Of a DNA stretch of 64,000 nucleotides, positions 44,472 to 53,712 are shown in pieces. The stretch's first letter is position 1. Each line of letters opens with the position of its first letter. The position numbers and the translations under genes are program-made. Source of the stretch: JAAXVQ01 sp964604705 (lineage in GTDB: Bacteria > Oederibacteriota > JAAXVQ01); contig CAZSAP010000004.1 in assembly GCA_964604705.1 (NCBI GenBank), positions 124,001-188,000 of the forward strand. Reading direction: 5' to 3'. The notes beneath the pieces are model-generated. The model was not told the origin of the DNA. It worked only from the letters and a program-made list of their open reading frames with translations, and searched no databases.

Positions 44472-46196
44472 ATGCGCACCATAGTGAAATTAATGATGTT
44501 AACCGCGTGCATCACAGGGCTTACCGTGAGTTCGGCGTATGCGCTCTGGCAAGTCAACACCGTACGTGATGAAGGCGATATCATGTATACGGTAAAAGTG
44601 GGAGAGGGGCGCAACAACACGATCACGGCGGTGTATGCCGGTGGGAAAAATGATAATGTGATCTACGAATATATTTGGAACGGCGGGGCTTGGGATCGTA
44701 CCGCCATAAACGGCGGAGTATGGGATTGTACTTCGATGGTGTTGGGGGATGCCCGCAACAATGGTCAGACCCGCATTGTTACGGGAAATGAAAGTTATGC
44801 GCAGGTGGATGAGTTTTATTACAACGGGTTATCCTGGAGCTCGGGAAACATTGGTCAGATGGAGGGCGGGCACTGGGACGGCAATGCCTGGTCGGTGGAT
44901 ATTGGGCCTGGGCGAAACGACGGCACGAACCGAGTGTATGCCGGAAGTGCTTGGGGAAGTGTTAAAGAGTATACCTGGAGCGGATCCGCGTGGTCGGAAA
45001 CCTCAACCGTAGCCAGCTTAGGCAATAATACCAATTGGGTGACCAAGGTGGCGCCAGGTCGCAACGGAAGCGGGACCAACTATGTGTATGTGGGGTGTGC
45101 GGACGGGCGCTGGCGCGAGTATTATTGGAATGGAACCGCTTGGAATAGGACCGATGAATATAATTACGGAGGCGCGGTAGATGTAACGGCAGCCTATGTT
45201 GGGATTGCACGCAATGGAGGTACGGTCATGCGTACCTACGTGGGGTTGTCAAACGGGGATTTGTACGAACGGCGTTACAATGGGGGGTGGCAAACACCCA
45301 CTCGTATTGCTCAAAATTTAGGGTGCATTTGGGGGCTGGAACCCGGACTAGGCCGGAACGATGGTGTTAAAAGGTTGTACATTGCCACGGAAAACAATGT
45401 GGTGTATGAAATGTTCCACAATGGGACCTCTTGGGATACCCCGGTAGTCATTGGTCCGACCATGCCGAATAAATTAAACTCCATTTCCATAGGGCCGGGG
45501 CGAAATACAAGTTCGAATAATCAAATCTATGTGACCTCCCCCGATCATAAAGTGTATGAATATTGCTGGGTGACGCCAACGTTTACCGTGACGCCAACCC
45601 CGACGATTACGCCTACAGTGAACCCGAATACCCCGACGATTACGCCAACAATTGATGTGAACACACAAACCTATACACCCACCAGCACGCGAACCGCTAC
45701 CGTTACCGAGACCTCGACGATCTCTCCGACCTCGACGGAAACTCCGCCGTACACGCTCACGCCGACCCCGACGATCACCATGACCCCGACGGCCACGGTT
45801 TCAGCGACCATTACCCAAACCCCTACGATTTCTGTAACCGCCACCATATCCGTTACGCGAACAATCACACCTACGTGTACCATCACCCGGACGATTACGG
45901 TTACAGTCGCACCTTATCCGGATTTGGCCAATGTGGTGGTCTTTCCCAATCCGTACAAAAGCAAAGAAAAGAATACACAGCGGATCACGTTTGCGCGCTT
46001 GACCCAGCAAGCGGAGATACGCATCTATACCTTGAATGGGGAGCTGGTTACAACGCTGTCCAAGGATGATTTAAAACCGGTGATGACCTGGAATTTAAAA
46101 AACAATTCAGGGCAACCCGTGGCTTCGGGTATTTATATATATGTGATTAAGAACGGCACTGAGCAAAAGCGCGGTAAGGTTGTTCTGCTGCGATAA
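44472..46196 (+). CDS. secreted propeller-like protein with FlgD-Ig C-terminus, paralog of 42394
   Basis: 574 residues. Signal peptide (about 1-23), about seven propeller-type repeats (24-360) with GEGRNNT, GDARNNG, GPGRNDG turns and YYWNGTAW-like strands, a Thr/Pro linker (about 365-485), and a FlgD-Ig-like C-terminal domain (VVVFPNPYKSK; EIRIYTLNGE; GIYIYVIKN). The C-terminal domain is about 50 percent alike with that of 42394 by eye. The ATG at 44472 is chosen for its GGGGGA site; ATG 44466 and 44454 are in frame too. Probably co-transcribed with 42394. Confidence 0.8.
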   Translation: MRTIVKLMMLTACITGLTVSSAYALWQVNTVRDEGDIMYTVKVGEGRNNTITAVYAGGKNDNVIYEYIWNGGAWDRTAINGGVWDCTSMVLGDARNNGQTRIVTGNESYAQVDEFYYNGLSWSSGNIGQMEGGHWDGNAWSVDIGPGRNDGTNRVYAGSAWGSVKEYTWSGSAWSETSTVASLGNNTNWVTKVAPGRNGSGTNYVYVGCADGRWREYYWNGTAWNRTDEYNYGGAVDVTAAYVGIARNGGTVMRTYVGLSNGDLYERRYNGGWQTPTRIAQNLGCIWGLEPGLGRNDGVKRLYIATENNVVYEMFHNGTSWDTPVVIGPTMPNKLNSISIGPGRNTSSNNQIYVTSPDHKVYEYCWVTPTFTVTPTPTITPTVNPNTPTITPTIDVNTQTYTPTSTRTATVTETSTISPTSTETPPYTLTPTPTITMTPTATVSATITQTPTISVTATISVTRTITPTCTITRTITVTVAPYPDLANVVVFPNPYKSKEKNTQRITFARLTQQAEIRIYTLNGELVTTLSKDDLKPVMTWNLKNNSGQPVASGIYIYVIKNGTEQKRGKVVLLR

Positions 46197-46286
46197 TCGG
46201 GCCGCTAGAGAAGGTGAAAAACCTTGTGTTTAGTGGATTTTCTCACTGTGTGAGTTCACTTTTTTATGGACCCATACGCGGGAGCA

Positions 46287-46295
46287 TGCTAATAT
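46287..46295 (+). promoter_or_regulatory. extended -10 placed for a leaderless mRNA (gene 46303)
   Basis: TGC-TAATAT ends 7 nt before the ATG at 46303, so the transcript would begin at or next to the start codon. No ribosome site precedes the ATG. Confidence 0.45.
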
Positions 46296-46302
46296 CCCCA
46301 CA

Positions 46303-47391
46303 ATGAACATGCCAAAGATCGTACCCCATTTTTTAATGACCCGTTCGAAACGTTGGTTGACTCTGATGGCTGCAGGCGGATTTCTGTTGCTGGCGACCGT
46401 ATTGGTAGTCGCCCAGACACGGGCCACCCCCGAAAAGACCTCGGTGGCCACACCGGTGCTATCGGCCACTACACATGCATCTTCGTTTACCTACTTTACC
46501 CAGGAACGTCTGCAAACCTATACGGGTTATGATTTTGACCTTTACCCGGATCTTACGGACTTTTTAGATATCTTGGAACAGCAATCCGTGGATGCAGCCG
46601 ACGATGCAGCCACCACCGTGGTGCAACAGCTTCTGCAATTTGTGAATCCTGAATATGTACAGTTCGAGGAATACGTCATTCGGACACGCGAAAATTATTG
46701 GATGATCGCCAAACGGCGTGGGTACACCATTGATACCATCGTGGGTTGCAATCCGCACTTGGAGAAAATTGTGTGCTACACCGGGCAAAAAATTCTTTTG
46801 CCGAGCCGGGGTGGATGTTTGCACCAGGTTAAACCCGGAGAATCCCTTCACAAAATCGCCTTGGATTATCGCGTGGATGCTGCTGCGATCCAAGCGGCCA
46901 ATGTCATTAACCTGGATTTGGGTGTGGTTCCTGGGATGTGGCTCTTTGTTCCCGGTGCCAAGCCTCTGTATCTTTCGCAAGGCATGCATAAGCAGTATTC
47001 CAAACGGTCGCTTTTTCGTTCGCCGCTTTCGGGGCGTTACACCTCGTTTGTGGGAAAACGAATTCATCCGGTGCTTGGGTTTACAAAATCCCACAACGGG
47101 GTGGACATTGCCTGTAAGATGCGCAGTTGGGTGGGCGCTTCGGCTTCGGGTGTTGTCATTGCCGCAGGTTGGGGCGGCGCCATTGGCAAGCATGTTAAGA
47201 TTGACCACCAAAACGGATACGTTACCATGTACGGGCATTTGGATGCGGTGTATGTGAAAGTGGGACAACGTGTCCGGGGCGGGCAGTTGATCGCACGTTC
47301 AGGAAACACGGGGCGTTCGACCGGTCCGCATCTGCACTACACGATTTGGGAACATGGGGTCATTAAAAACCCCATGGATTTTCTCTGGTAA
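46303..47391 (+). CDS. LysM and M23 peptidoglycan endopeptidase
   Basis: 362 residues. TM or signal anchor (about 18-38), two LysM-type peptidoglycan-binding domains (about 125-168 with TRENYWMIAKRRGYTIDTI; about 172-218 with VKPGESLHKIALDYRVDAAA), and a C-terminal M23 domain (about 235-360). Zinc and catalytic residues are visible in RIHPVLG, HNGVDIAC, MYGHLDAV and GPHLHY, so it should be active or a LytM-type activator of amidases. It has no obvious ribosome site and sits 7 nt after a -10-like element. Followed by aroQ after 14 nt. Confidence 0.92.
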   Translation: MNMPKIVPHFLMTRSKRWLTLMAAGGFLLLATVLVVAQTRATPEKTSVATPVLSATTHASSFTYFTQERLQTYTGYDFDLYPDLTDFLDILEQQSVDAADDAATTVVQQLLQFVNPEYVQFEEYVIRTRENYWMIAKRRGYTIDTIVGCNPHLEKIVCYTGQKILLPSRGGCLHQVKPGESLHKIALDYRVDAAAIQAANVINLDLGVVPGMWLFVPGAKPLYLSQGMHKQYSKRSLFRSPLSGRYTSFVGKRIHPVLGFTKSHNGVDIACKMRSWVGASASGVVIAAGWGGAIGKHVKIDHQNGYVTMYGHLDAVYVKVGQRVRGGQLIARSGNTGRSTGPHLHYTIWEHGVIKNPMDFLW

Positions 47392-47405
47392 ACAGGAGCC
47401 TCGGG

Positions 47406-47846
47406 ATGATGGGACGCGTTTTAGTGCTGCACGGCCCCAACTTAAACATGCTTGGTTCACGCGAACCTGAGATTTATGGCGCATGTACACTCGCGGACAT
47501 TGACCAAGAGCTGGCTCGCTTGGCCAAAACCTTGGGTGTCGAGGTGCGTACGGTCCAAACCAATCATGAAGGTGAGTTGGTTGAGGCCATTCAGCATGCT
47601 CCGGAGTGGGCTCACGTGATTATTATCAATCCCGCTGCGTACACCCACACTTCGGTGGCCATTCCAGATGCCCTTAAAGCCGTGGGCCTGCCGGCCATTG
47701 AAGTACATTTATCCAATGTTTACGCCCGTGAAGAATTTCGGCAGAAATCGTATTTGGCCGGAGTGGTACGCGGACGCATCCTTGGGTTTGGTCCCGATTC
47801 GTACTATTTAGCTTTGCGGGCCGCCCTGCAGTATCTCCCACAATAA
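47406..47846 (+). CDS. aroQ: type II 3-dehydroquinate dehydratase
   Basis: 146 residues, normal for the family. Signature LHGPNLNMLGSREPEIYG holds the active-site Arg and Tyr, with NHEGELVEAI, NPAAYTHTSVA and EVHLSNVYAREEFR (substrate-binding Asn and His). It dehydrates 3-dehydroquinate in the shikimate pathway. The ATG follows AGGAG. No other shikimate genes are nearby. Cytoplasmic. Confidence 0.96.
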   Translation: MMGRVLVLHGPNLNMLGSREPEIYGACTLADIDQELARLAKTLGVEVRTVQTNHEGELVEAIQHAPEWAHVIIINPAAYTHTSVAIPDALKAVGLPAIEVHLSNVYAREEFRQKSYLAGVVRGRILGFGPDSYYLALRAALQYLPQ

Positions 47847-47850
47847 ATCC

Positions 47851-50800
47851 ATGCTAGCCTCCTGGCTTAGTCGACGGCATCCCCGCTGGCTAGGACATGT
47901 ATTTCTGGGCCTTCTTACCTCCTTAATTATTCTGTTCTTATTTTTGCCCCCTTCCTGGGAAGGACCCATGGCGGCGTTGTGCGTATTGGGCATGGCTGTC
48001 ATGGGAATTGCGAGCGTAGCTTGGCTGGGGTGGAGCCGGGGCGTTCCCGAGCGTCCGGCGACATTTGGCCTGGCGTTGTTGGTCTTGCTGGGTGCTTGGA
48101 CCGTGTCGGCCATAACTTCCATGGATTTATCGCAAAGCATGAATTCCTTGGCTCCGGTGCTGGCGTTGGGGCTCTTGTTTTTTCTGGCCTTTCTTTTTTC
48201 GCGTTCTCTACGTACGTTGCAGCTTTATTTGGGGTGGATGTTGGGCGCGGCTGCGTTGTTGGCGCTGTTTGGGCTTTACCAGTACGGTGGCGGTCTGTCG
48301 GAAACATACGCTCGGATGTTTGGCTTGCAGCCACCGCAAGGGTTTGTGGAAAAGGAATTGGCCGCGCGCTTGCTTTCGGGCCGTGCTTTTTCCTTGTTCG
48401 TCTATCCCAATGTATTTGCCGGATTCTTGGCCATGTTGATTCCCATAGGTTTGGTTCAGGTGCTTTCTGCGACTCGTCCCATGGCGCGTTGGGGTTGGGG
48501 AAGCCTCTTGGTTCTGCTGCTGGTTGGTTTGTTCTCCACCCAATCCCTGGGTGGGTGGATCGCCGCGGCTTTGGGTGTGGGATTGTTTTATTCACTCTTA
48601 TCGGAAACCTACTCGCTGCATCCGAAAAATCGTTGGGCCATGGGCGTCTGGATCACCGGCATTCTTTTGCTTCTAGGCGGCTTGTGGCTGGTACTTAATC
48701 ATCGCGGTATGGGAGCGGCCTGGGATGGATGGGCGCAGCGCTGGGAACATTGGAAAGTCGCCTTGCGCATGTTGCGCGCGCATCCTTTTTTAGGCATTGG
48801 TCCAGGTATGTTTGGGGCTGAATACTCGGTGTACGCAACGGTTCCTGGCCAATATGCTCGTTTTGCCCATAATGCCTGGTTGCAGGTGGCGGCCGAAACG
48901 GGCATGTTGGGGTTGGGCGCACTGGGCTGGTTTCTATGGAGTTTGTTTCGGATGTGGCAGCGTGGGTGGGGCGCGTGGAAGCATCATCCGCAGCGCACCT
49001 GGTATGTGGGGTTAACGGCCGGGCTTTTGGCCGCGGTCTTGCACGCTGCCGGAGATGTGGATTTTCATTTTTTGAAAAACACCTCAGTGGTTGTCCTGTT
49101 TTTAGGCATGCTCATGGGTTTGGCTGGATCCGTGTCGAAGCCCAGGCTTGAGCCGGCTGCGGAAACGCAGCTTGCTTTGGAGCACCCAATGGGACGTTGG
49201 GGTTGGATTTTTGCACTCGGGGCTATTTTGACCCTGGTGCTCTGGCGCGCCGGGCGAAGTTTGCCGGTTGAAGTGTTTTTATATTGGTCGGTGGGTTTGC
49301 TCTGGCTCATGTGGATGGTGCGGTCTTCGCAACAAGGGCGGCTTTTGTTTTCGGCCGTCCCGATGCGTTGGCTGATGGGAGGGCTTTGGATCTGGGGAAT
49401 TGTTTCTGCCGCGCTCTCATCGCATCCCGCGGCTGCCGTACCCGGCCTGATGCTGGGGCTTGTTGCGTTTTTGGTGTTTTGGCTGAGCTGGGAATGGGCG
49501 CCGCGTTCCTGGAGTTTGATTTGGGTGCTCATCGTCACGGCGCTCGGAATGAGCGTTATGGCGTTGGTGGAGGTCGGATGGCCTGGGTCCACCCGCGCCA
49601 CGGGGCATTGGCCCAATCCCAATTTGCTCGGCGCGTATCTGGCCATGGGGTGTTTGGCCACGGCGGGCATGGCCGCAGGGTGGGAGACCACCTGGGGCAA
49701 AAAGGTGGGCTTGGGGTTGGCCGCGTTGGTGATGGTGCTGGGCATTTTGGCCACCGGATCCATGGGCGCTTGGCTCAATGTTTTAGCCGGCGCTGTTGTG
49801 CTTGTTTTTTGGAGTTGGCGCCACCACAGGCGTTATGCGCTCGGAGCAGGAGCCGCCGTTGTGATTATGATCGTCTTGACCCTGGTGCTGCCCTTGGCTT
49901 TGCGCCAGCGTTTGGTGGCGTGGGACGCGTACGCCGGACCGGCCTACGAGCGCTGGCATATGGCCAGTGCCGCCATTCAAATGGGTGCCGATCATCCTTT
50001 GGCCGGCGTCGGGCCGGGTAATTTTGCCGCCACGTTTGAACAGTACAGTTTTCCCAATGTGCGCGGTTTGGCGCGGTATGGCAAAGTCGCCCAGTTTGCC
50101 CACAACGAGTGGTTGCAGATTCTGGCTGTACTCGGGATCCCGGGATTGGTCATGCTTTGTGTCATTCTAGGTTGGAGTCTGCATCGGTTTTGGTCCCTTT
50201 GGCGAATGCCGTTCTCTCCCACGAAGTCGGGCTGGAGCCATGCGGTTCCCTTGGCTGCCTCTTTGGCAGTGGTGGGAGCGTTGGTTCAAGGGAGTGTGGA
50301 TTTTAATTGGCATCCACCGGCCCTTTTATTATGGAGCATGGCGCTTTTAGGCATGACCTTTGCGGGGTTAAAGCCTGCGGTGGAGACCGCACCGATCTTG
50401 GCCCAGGCGCGACCGTTTTGGCAGCGTTCCTTGCCCTTGGTTTTGTTGTTGGTGGGATTAACGGCGTTGTTGGCCGCCTCACGACCCTTGCTCTCCGAGT
50501 ATTACCTGGCGCAAGGTGAAGCCCAGCGCTATAAGAAAAATTTTAAGGCCGCGGCCCAGTTGTACCAACGGGCGCTCTTGGCGTTTCCCCTGGCGGCCAC
50601 GGCGTACGATCGTCTGGGGCAAACGCAATTGGATTTTTATGCGACCTCCGGGGCCGAACACTGGTTTGCTTTGAGTGAGTGGGCTTTTCAGAAGGCGCTG
50701 ACGCTGGATGGGTTGGATCCATACATACACCGGCATTTGGCCCAGTTGTACGGATTGAAAGCCTCGCAACTTTCGGGAAATGAACGCCAGCGGTATTATG

Positions 50801-51252
50801 TGCTGGCCATGGATCAGTATCAAGCCGCGGTCACCAAAGCGCCGCATCAGGCGTTCTTGAGTTTTGAACTCGGCAATGTCTGCCGGGATGCGGGGCTTAA
50901 TGCCGATGCCGAGACGCATTGGCGGGCGGCCGTGGAATTGGAACCGCATTACGCCGCGGCTTGGAGCAACTTGGGCGTTATTCAGGAAATCCGCGGCAAC
51001 ACCGTGGGCGCAGAAGCCAGTTATCAAAAAGCCCTGGCTGTTCGGGCCTTGTCCGCCGGAGCCTTGGATAAATACGAAATCGAACTGGTTTCGATCAATC
51101 CCACGGTTGTGCATTATAATTACGGGCAATTGTTGGAGCGGCAGGCACGCTGGCGCGAGGCCAAGGAGCAGTATGCGGCCGTTTTGCAGTTTGAACCCAA
51201 TCACTCTCAAGCCAAGCGTCGTTGGCAGGCCTTGCGCAGGATTGTTCCGTGA
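47851..51252 (+). CDS. giant O-antigen-ligase-like protein: two Wzy modules plus TPR
   Basis: 1133 residues. Two consecutive multi-TM modules, each with the O-antigen ligase/polymerase (Wzy_C) signature: module 1 has YPNVFAGFLAM, HPFLGIGPGMFG (about 311) and FAHNAWLQVAAETG (about 338); module 2 has WPNPNLLGAYLAM, HPLAGVGPGNF (about 715) and FAHNEWLQILAVLG (about 749). After about residue 885 come four to five TPR repeats. Single-module Wzy-TPR proteins are common; a two-module chain is unusual. These enzymes join or polymerise undecaprenyl-linked glycans in the periplasm. The stop overlaps the next start (GTGA), so it is coupled to the ECF sigma factor. Confidence 0.85.
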   Translation: MLASWLSRRHPRWLGHVFLGLLTSLIILFLFLPPSWEGPMAALCVLGMAVMGIASVAWLGWSRGVPERPATFGLALLVLLGAWTVSAITSMDLSQSMNSLAPVLALGLLFFLAFLFSRSLRTLQLYLGWMLGAAALLALFGLYQYGGGLSETYARMFGLQPPQGFVEKELAARLLSGRAFSLFVYPNVFAGFLAMLIPIGLVQVLSATRPMARWGWGSLLVLLLVGLFSTQSLGGWIAAALGVGLFYSLLSETYSLHPKNRWAMGVWITGILLLLGGLWLVLNHRGMGAAWDGWAQRWEHWKVALRMLRAHPFLGIGPGMFGAEYSVYATVPGQYARFAHNAWLQVAAETGMLGLGALGWFLWSLFRMWQRGWGAWKHHPQRTWYVGLTAGLLAAVLHAAGDVDFHFLKNTSVVVLFLGMLMGLAGSVSKPRLEPAAETQLALEHPMGRWGWIFALGAILTLVLWRAGRSLPVEVFLYWSVGLLWLMWMVRSSQQGRLLFSAVPMRWLMGGLWIWGIVSAALSSHPAAAVPGLMLGLVAFLVFWLSWEWAPRSWSLIWVLIVTALGMSVMALVEVGWPGSTRATGHWPNPNLLGAYLAMGCLATAGMAAGWETTWGKKVGLGLAALVMVLGILATGSMGAWLNVLAGAVVLVFWSWRHHRRYALGAGAAVVIMIVLTLVLPLALRQRLVAWDAYAGPAYERWHMASAAIQMGADHPLAGVGPGNFAATFEQYSFPNVRGLARYGKVAQFAHNEWLQILAVLGIPGLVMLCVILGWSLHRFWSLWRMPFSPTKSGWSHAVPLAASLAVVGALVQGSVDFNWHPPALLLWSMALLGMTFAGLKPAVETAPILAQARPFWQRSLPLVLLLVGLTALLAASRPLLSEYYLAQGEAQRYKKNFKAAAQLYQRALLAFPLAATAYDRLGQTQLDFYATSGAEHWFALSEWAFQKALTLDGLDPYIHRHLAQLYGLKASQLSGNERQRYYVLAMDQYQAAVTKAPHQAFLSFELGNVCRDAGLNADAETHWRAAVELEPHYAAAWSNLGVIQEIRGNTVGAEASYQKALAVRALSAGALDKYEIELVSINPTVVHYNYGQLLERQARWREAKEQYAAVLQFEPNHSQAKRRWQALRRIVP

Positions 51253-51866
51253 CCGGGGAACCCAACGTGGACGGCGCCAGTCCAACGTACGGGGATTTTA
51301 TGGATCACGAATTGGTGCGACGGGCCGCCGAGGGAGAGACCCGGGCCTTTGATGAATTGATGCGGCGCTATCGCGACCGGGTGTATCGGTTGGCCTTGAA
51401 CATGCTCTGGAACGAACATGAAGCCGACGATGTGGCTCAGGAAGTGTTTGTGCGGGCGTACTGCAATTTGAAAAAATTCCGAGGCGACTCGAGTTTTTTT
51501 ACCTGGCTGTATCGGATAGCGGTCAACGTGGTGTACACCCAGTCCAAAAAAGCCGGGCGGCGCCGGGAGATACACCAATTGGCCCAGCAGGTGAAAGACG
51601 AACAGGCCAAACCGGCCCCTTCGCCTGAGCAAACAGCGGAACACGAAGACTTGATGCGGTGGGTGTATCTGGGGTTGCAGCATTTGGATCCGCGCTTGCG
51701 TGAGGTGTTGGTGCTGCGCGACATTGAAGGGCTGGACATCGCCACCGTCTCGGACATTCTCAAGATACCGAGCGGCACGGTCAAGTCACGCTTGTTCCGA
51801 GCGCAAGACGATCTACGGCAATGGATGCAGGCCCAGCAGTTTGCGCGAAAAGAAGGTCAATCATGA
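51249..51866 (+). CDS. ECF-family sigma factor (RpoE-like)
   Basis: 205 residues from a GTG overlapping the upstream TGA, with AGGA in front; the ATG at 51300 is an alternative start. Region 2: FDELMRRYRDRVYRLALNML and EADDVAQEVFVRAYCNLKKF; FFTWLYRIAVNVV follows. Region 4: LDPRLREVLVLRDIEGLDIA and SDILKIPSGTVKSRLFRAQ. It is an RpoE-like ECF factor. The next gene is an anti-sigma factor overlapping by ATGA, so the pair is the usual regulator module. Its targets are unknown; the genes downstream are the obvious first guess. Confidence 0.92.
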   Translation: MTGEPNVDGASPTYGDFMDHELVRRAAEGETRAFDELMRRYRDRVYRLALNMLWNEHEADDVAQEVFVRAYCNLKKFRGDSSFFTWLYRIAVNVVYTQSKKAGRRREIHQLAQQVKDEQAKPAPSPEQTAEHEDLMRWVYLGLQHLDPRLREVLVLRDIEGLDIATVSDILKIPSGTVKSRLFRAQDDLRQWMQAQQFARKEGQS

Positions 51867-52849
51867 AACCGTGTTTTGAATTTCAACAATGGCGGCGTAA
51901 GGTCCAAGCAGGGTCCGCAACCCCGGCCGATGAAGCACGGTGGATGGAGCATTGTTCCCAATGTCCCGAGTGTGATCGAGCTTGGGAAGCGGAGCGGACC
52001 CTGAATCAAGCCTTGCAGGGCATGGCCACGGTTAAAGCTCCTGAAGGGTTTAATCAACACGTGTGGGATCGAATTCAGGCATTGCCCACCCCGGCCGTGC
52101 AGGCATCGTCGCGTACCTGGGGATGGGGGTGGGCGGCCGTTGCCGCCTTGCTGGTTTTGGCCGTCGCCAGCGTGGTGTACATGACCCAACACCAGGGGAG
52201 CGAGTCTTCGGTTCAAGTCGCGCACCGGGCAACACCGGTTCCTGGTTTGGAGACGACGCCGGTACCTCAAACCGCGCCTGAAAGGCTGCAACTCAACCCG
52301 GTGGTGCAACATTCACCACGCCTAAAAAAAGATTTATCGGAACCGGCGGTTCCGTTCGAGCCAGAAAAGAACGTGCCGCGCCTGGCGCGCAAACCCGAAG
52401 GTCGTTCGGTGGCTCCGGTGCAAGCGGTCTTGCCCCCCTTGGGGCAGAAGCGTGCGGAATCATTGGCTCCGGCGCAAAAGGGTTCCGGGCTATCGGGATC
52501 TGAGCGCGGTGTGAGTGAAAAGCAACCCGCCGAGAACGCGGCCGTGGGAACGCCCGGTGTATTGGCCGGAACCGTGAGGGTGCGTCCCAATAAGATTAAT
52601 CTCAACCGTCAGGAAAAGGTGATTCTGGAAATCAATCCTGAGCAACCCGGCCGGTTGGAAGCCCGGATTTATACGCGGGAAGGGACAGGCGTAAAAACCT
52701 TAGTCGATGCACAGGTCTCACCGGGCTATCAATCCTGGGAGTGGAACGGGACCAATGACCGGGGCGAGCGCGTTGCAGCCGGGATTTATATTTTGCTGGT
52801 TCAAGGTTTGGGTAGGGAAGAACGTTTCAAGTTGGCGGTGGTGCGATGA
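51863..52849 (+). CDS. anti-sigma factor with C-terminal FlgD-Ig-like domain
   Basis: 328 residues. N-terminal zf-HC2-type anti-sigma domain (about 1-60) with HCSQCPEC, one TM segment (about 88-112, WGWAAVAALLVLAVASVVYM), a Pro/Ala/Glu-rich periplasmic linker (about 115-235), and a C-terminal FlgD-Ig-like domain (about 240-328: RLEARIYTREG, SWEWNGTNDRGERVAAGIYI, ending LAVVR). The cytoplasmic part should hold the ECF factor; the periplasmic part is like those of the secreted stalk proteins encoded next to it, ending in the same xVVR motif. This fusion is unusual. ATGA overlap with the sigma gene and with the next gene. Confidence 0.85.
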   Translation: MKPCFEFQQWRRKVQAGSATPADEARWMEHCSQCPECDRAWEAERTLNQALQGMATVKAPEGFNQHVWDRIQALPTPAVQASSRTWGWGWAAVAALLVLAVASVVYMTQHQGSESSVQVAHRATPVPGLETTPVPQTAPERLQLNPVVQHSPRLKKDLSEPAVPFEPEKNVPRLARKPEGRSVAPVQAVLPPLGQKRAESLAPAQKGSGLSGSERGVSEKQPAENAAVGTPGVLAGTVRVRPNKINLNRQEKVILEINPEQPGRLEARIYTREGTGVKTLVDAQVSPGYQSWEWNGTNDRGERVAAGIYILLVQGLGREERFKLAVVR

Positions 52850-53712
52850 GATATTTAAACGAGGGAACAAATAAGGTGTCGCCTAGGCTGGATAAACCAA
52901 AACGTAGATGGTTTCTATGTGTGGGAGTGCTCTCGGCCTTTATCTTGGCAGGAAGTGCGGGCGTTTTCGCTGCAACCCCGACCTGGACCGCAACCGCAAC
53001 CGAGATCGGTACCCTCACCATTACACCCACGAATACTCTTACCCCGCCGGCAACCGTCACGTCCACGGCCTCGCCGACACCTTTGACCATGAGCACGCAG
53101 ACCAACACCCCCACCCTGACGTTTACGACATCGGCCACCTGGACCGTAACGCCCTCGCATACGCCCACGGGGACGGTCACGCTTACGTTTTCAACCACAC
53201 CGACCTATTCCAGCACACCCACTGCTACGGTCACCAGTATATCCAATACCACGGCAACCGTCACGGTTACAGCTACGATAACCTTAACCCCGACTCCAAC
53301 GGCGACATGGACACCCACCTCGGGTTCGCCCACACCTACGTCTACTTGGACGCCAGAGTCATCGGCTCCCACTCCGACGCTCACGCCGACCCTGACGACC
53401 GTACCCGGCCTGCATGTGCCTGGAGATGCGGCGCCGGTGGTGATTCGACAAAATGTCGTACGTCCGGCGTACAATCAACCCGTTTTTGTCGGCGTTTGGT
53501 TGGATCGGTCGCAGCATGTGGTGGTGCGAATTTACACGCAATCCGGGCAGTTGGTTAAAGTGGTGGAAGATCGTATTGCCGATGCCGGCACCTTCGAAAC
53601 CTCCTGGGCCGGAATCAACCAAAACGGGAACGTGGTAAGCTCCGGCGTCTATTTTGTGGAGATCCAGACCGAACGGTTCAATGAAAAACGCAAGCTGGTG
53701 GTGGTGCGATGA
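52846..53712 (+). CDS. secreted Thr/Pro-rich stalk with FlgD-Ig C-terminus, copy 1
   Basis: 288 residues. Signal peptide (about 20-42; a charged stretch of about 20 residues precedes it), a Thr/Pro/Ser-rich stalk (about 43-190), and a FlgD-Ig-like C-terminal domain (about 192-288) with VVIRQNVVRP, LDRSQHVVVRIYTQSG, SWAGINQNG and VVSSGVYFVEIQT, ending KLVVVR. The start codon overlaps the anti-sigma stop (ATGA) and the stop overlaps the PorV-OmpA start. Paralog of the gene at 55854. Likely exported and perhaps displayed by the adjacent barrel. Confidence 0.82.
   Translation: MRYLNEGTNKVSPRLDKPKRRWFLCVGVLSAFILAGSAGVFAATPTWTATATEIGTLTITPTNTLTPPATVTSTASPTPLTMSTQTNTPTLTFTTSATWTVTPSHTPTGTVTLTFSTTPTYSSTPTATVTSISNTTATVTVTATITLTPTPTATWTPTSGSPTPTSTWTPESSAPTPTLTPTLTTVPGLHVPGDAAPVVIRQNVVRPAYNQPVFVGVWLDRSQHVVVRIYTQSGQLVKVVEDRIADAGTFETSWAGINQNGNVVSSGVYFVEIQTERFNEKRKLVVVR

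Noticed and set aside
48000..50100. Opposite-strand and +1-frame open frames of 200-245 codons inside the Wzy-like gene
   Set aside because: Shadows of a GC-rich membrane-protein gene; the main frame has matching motifs in both modules.
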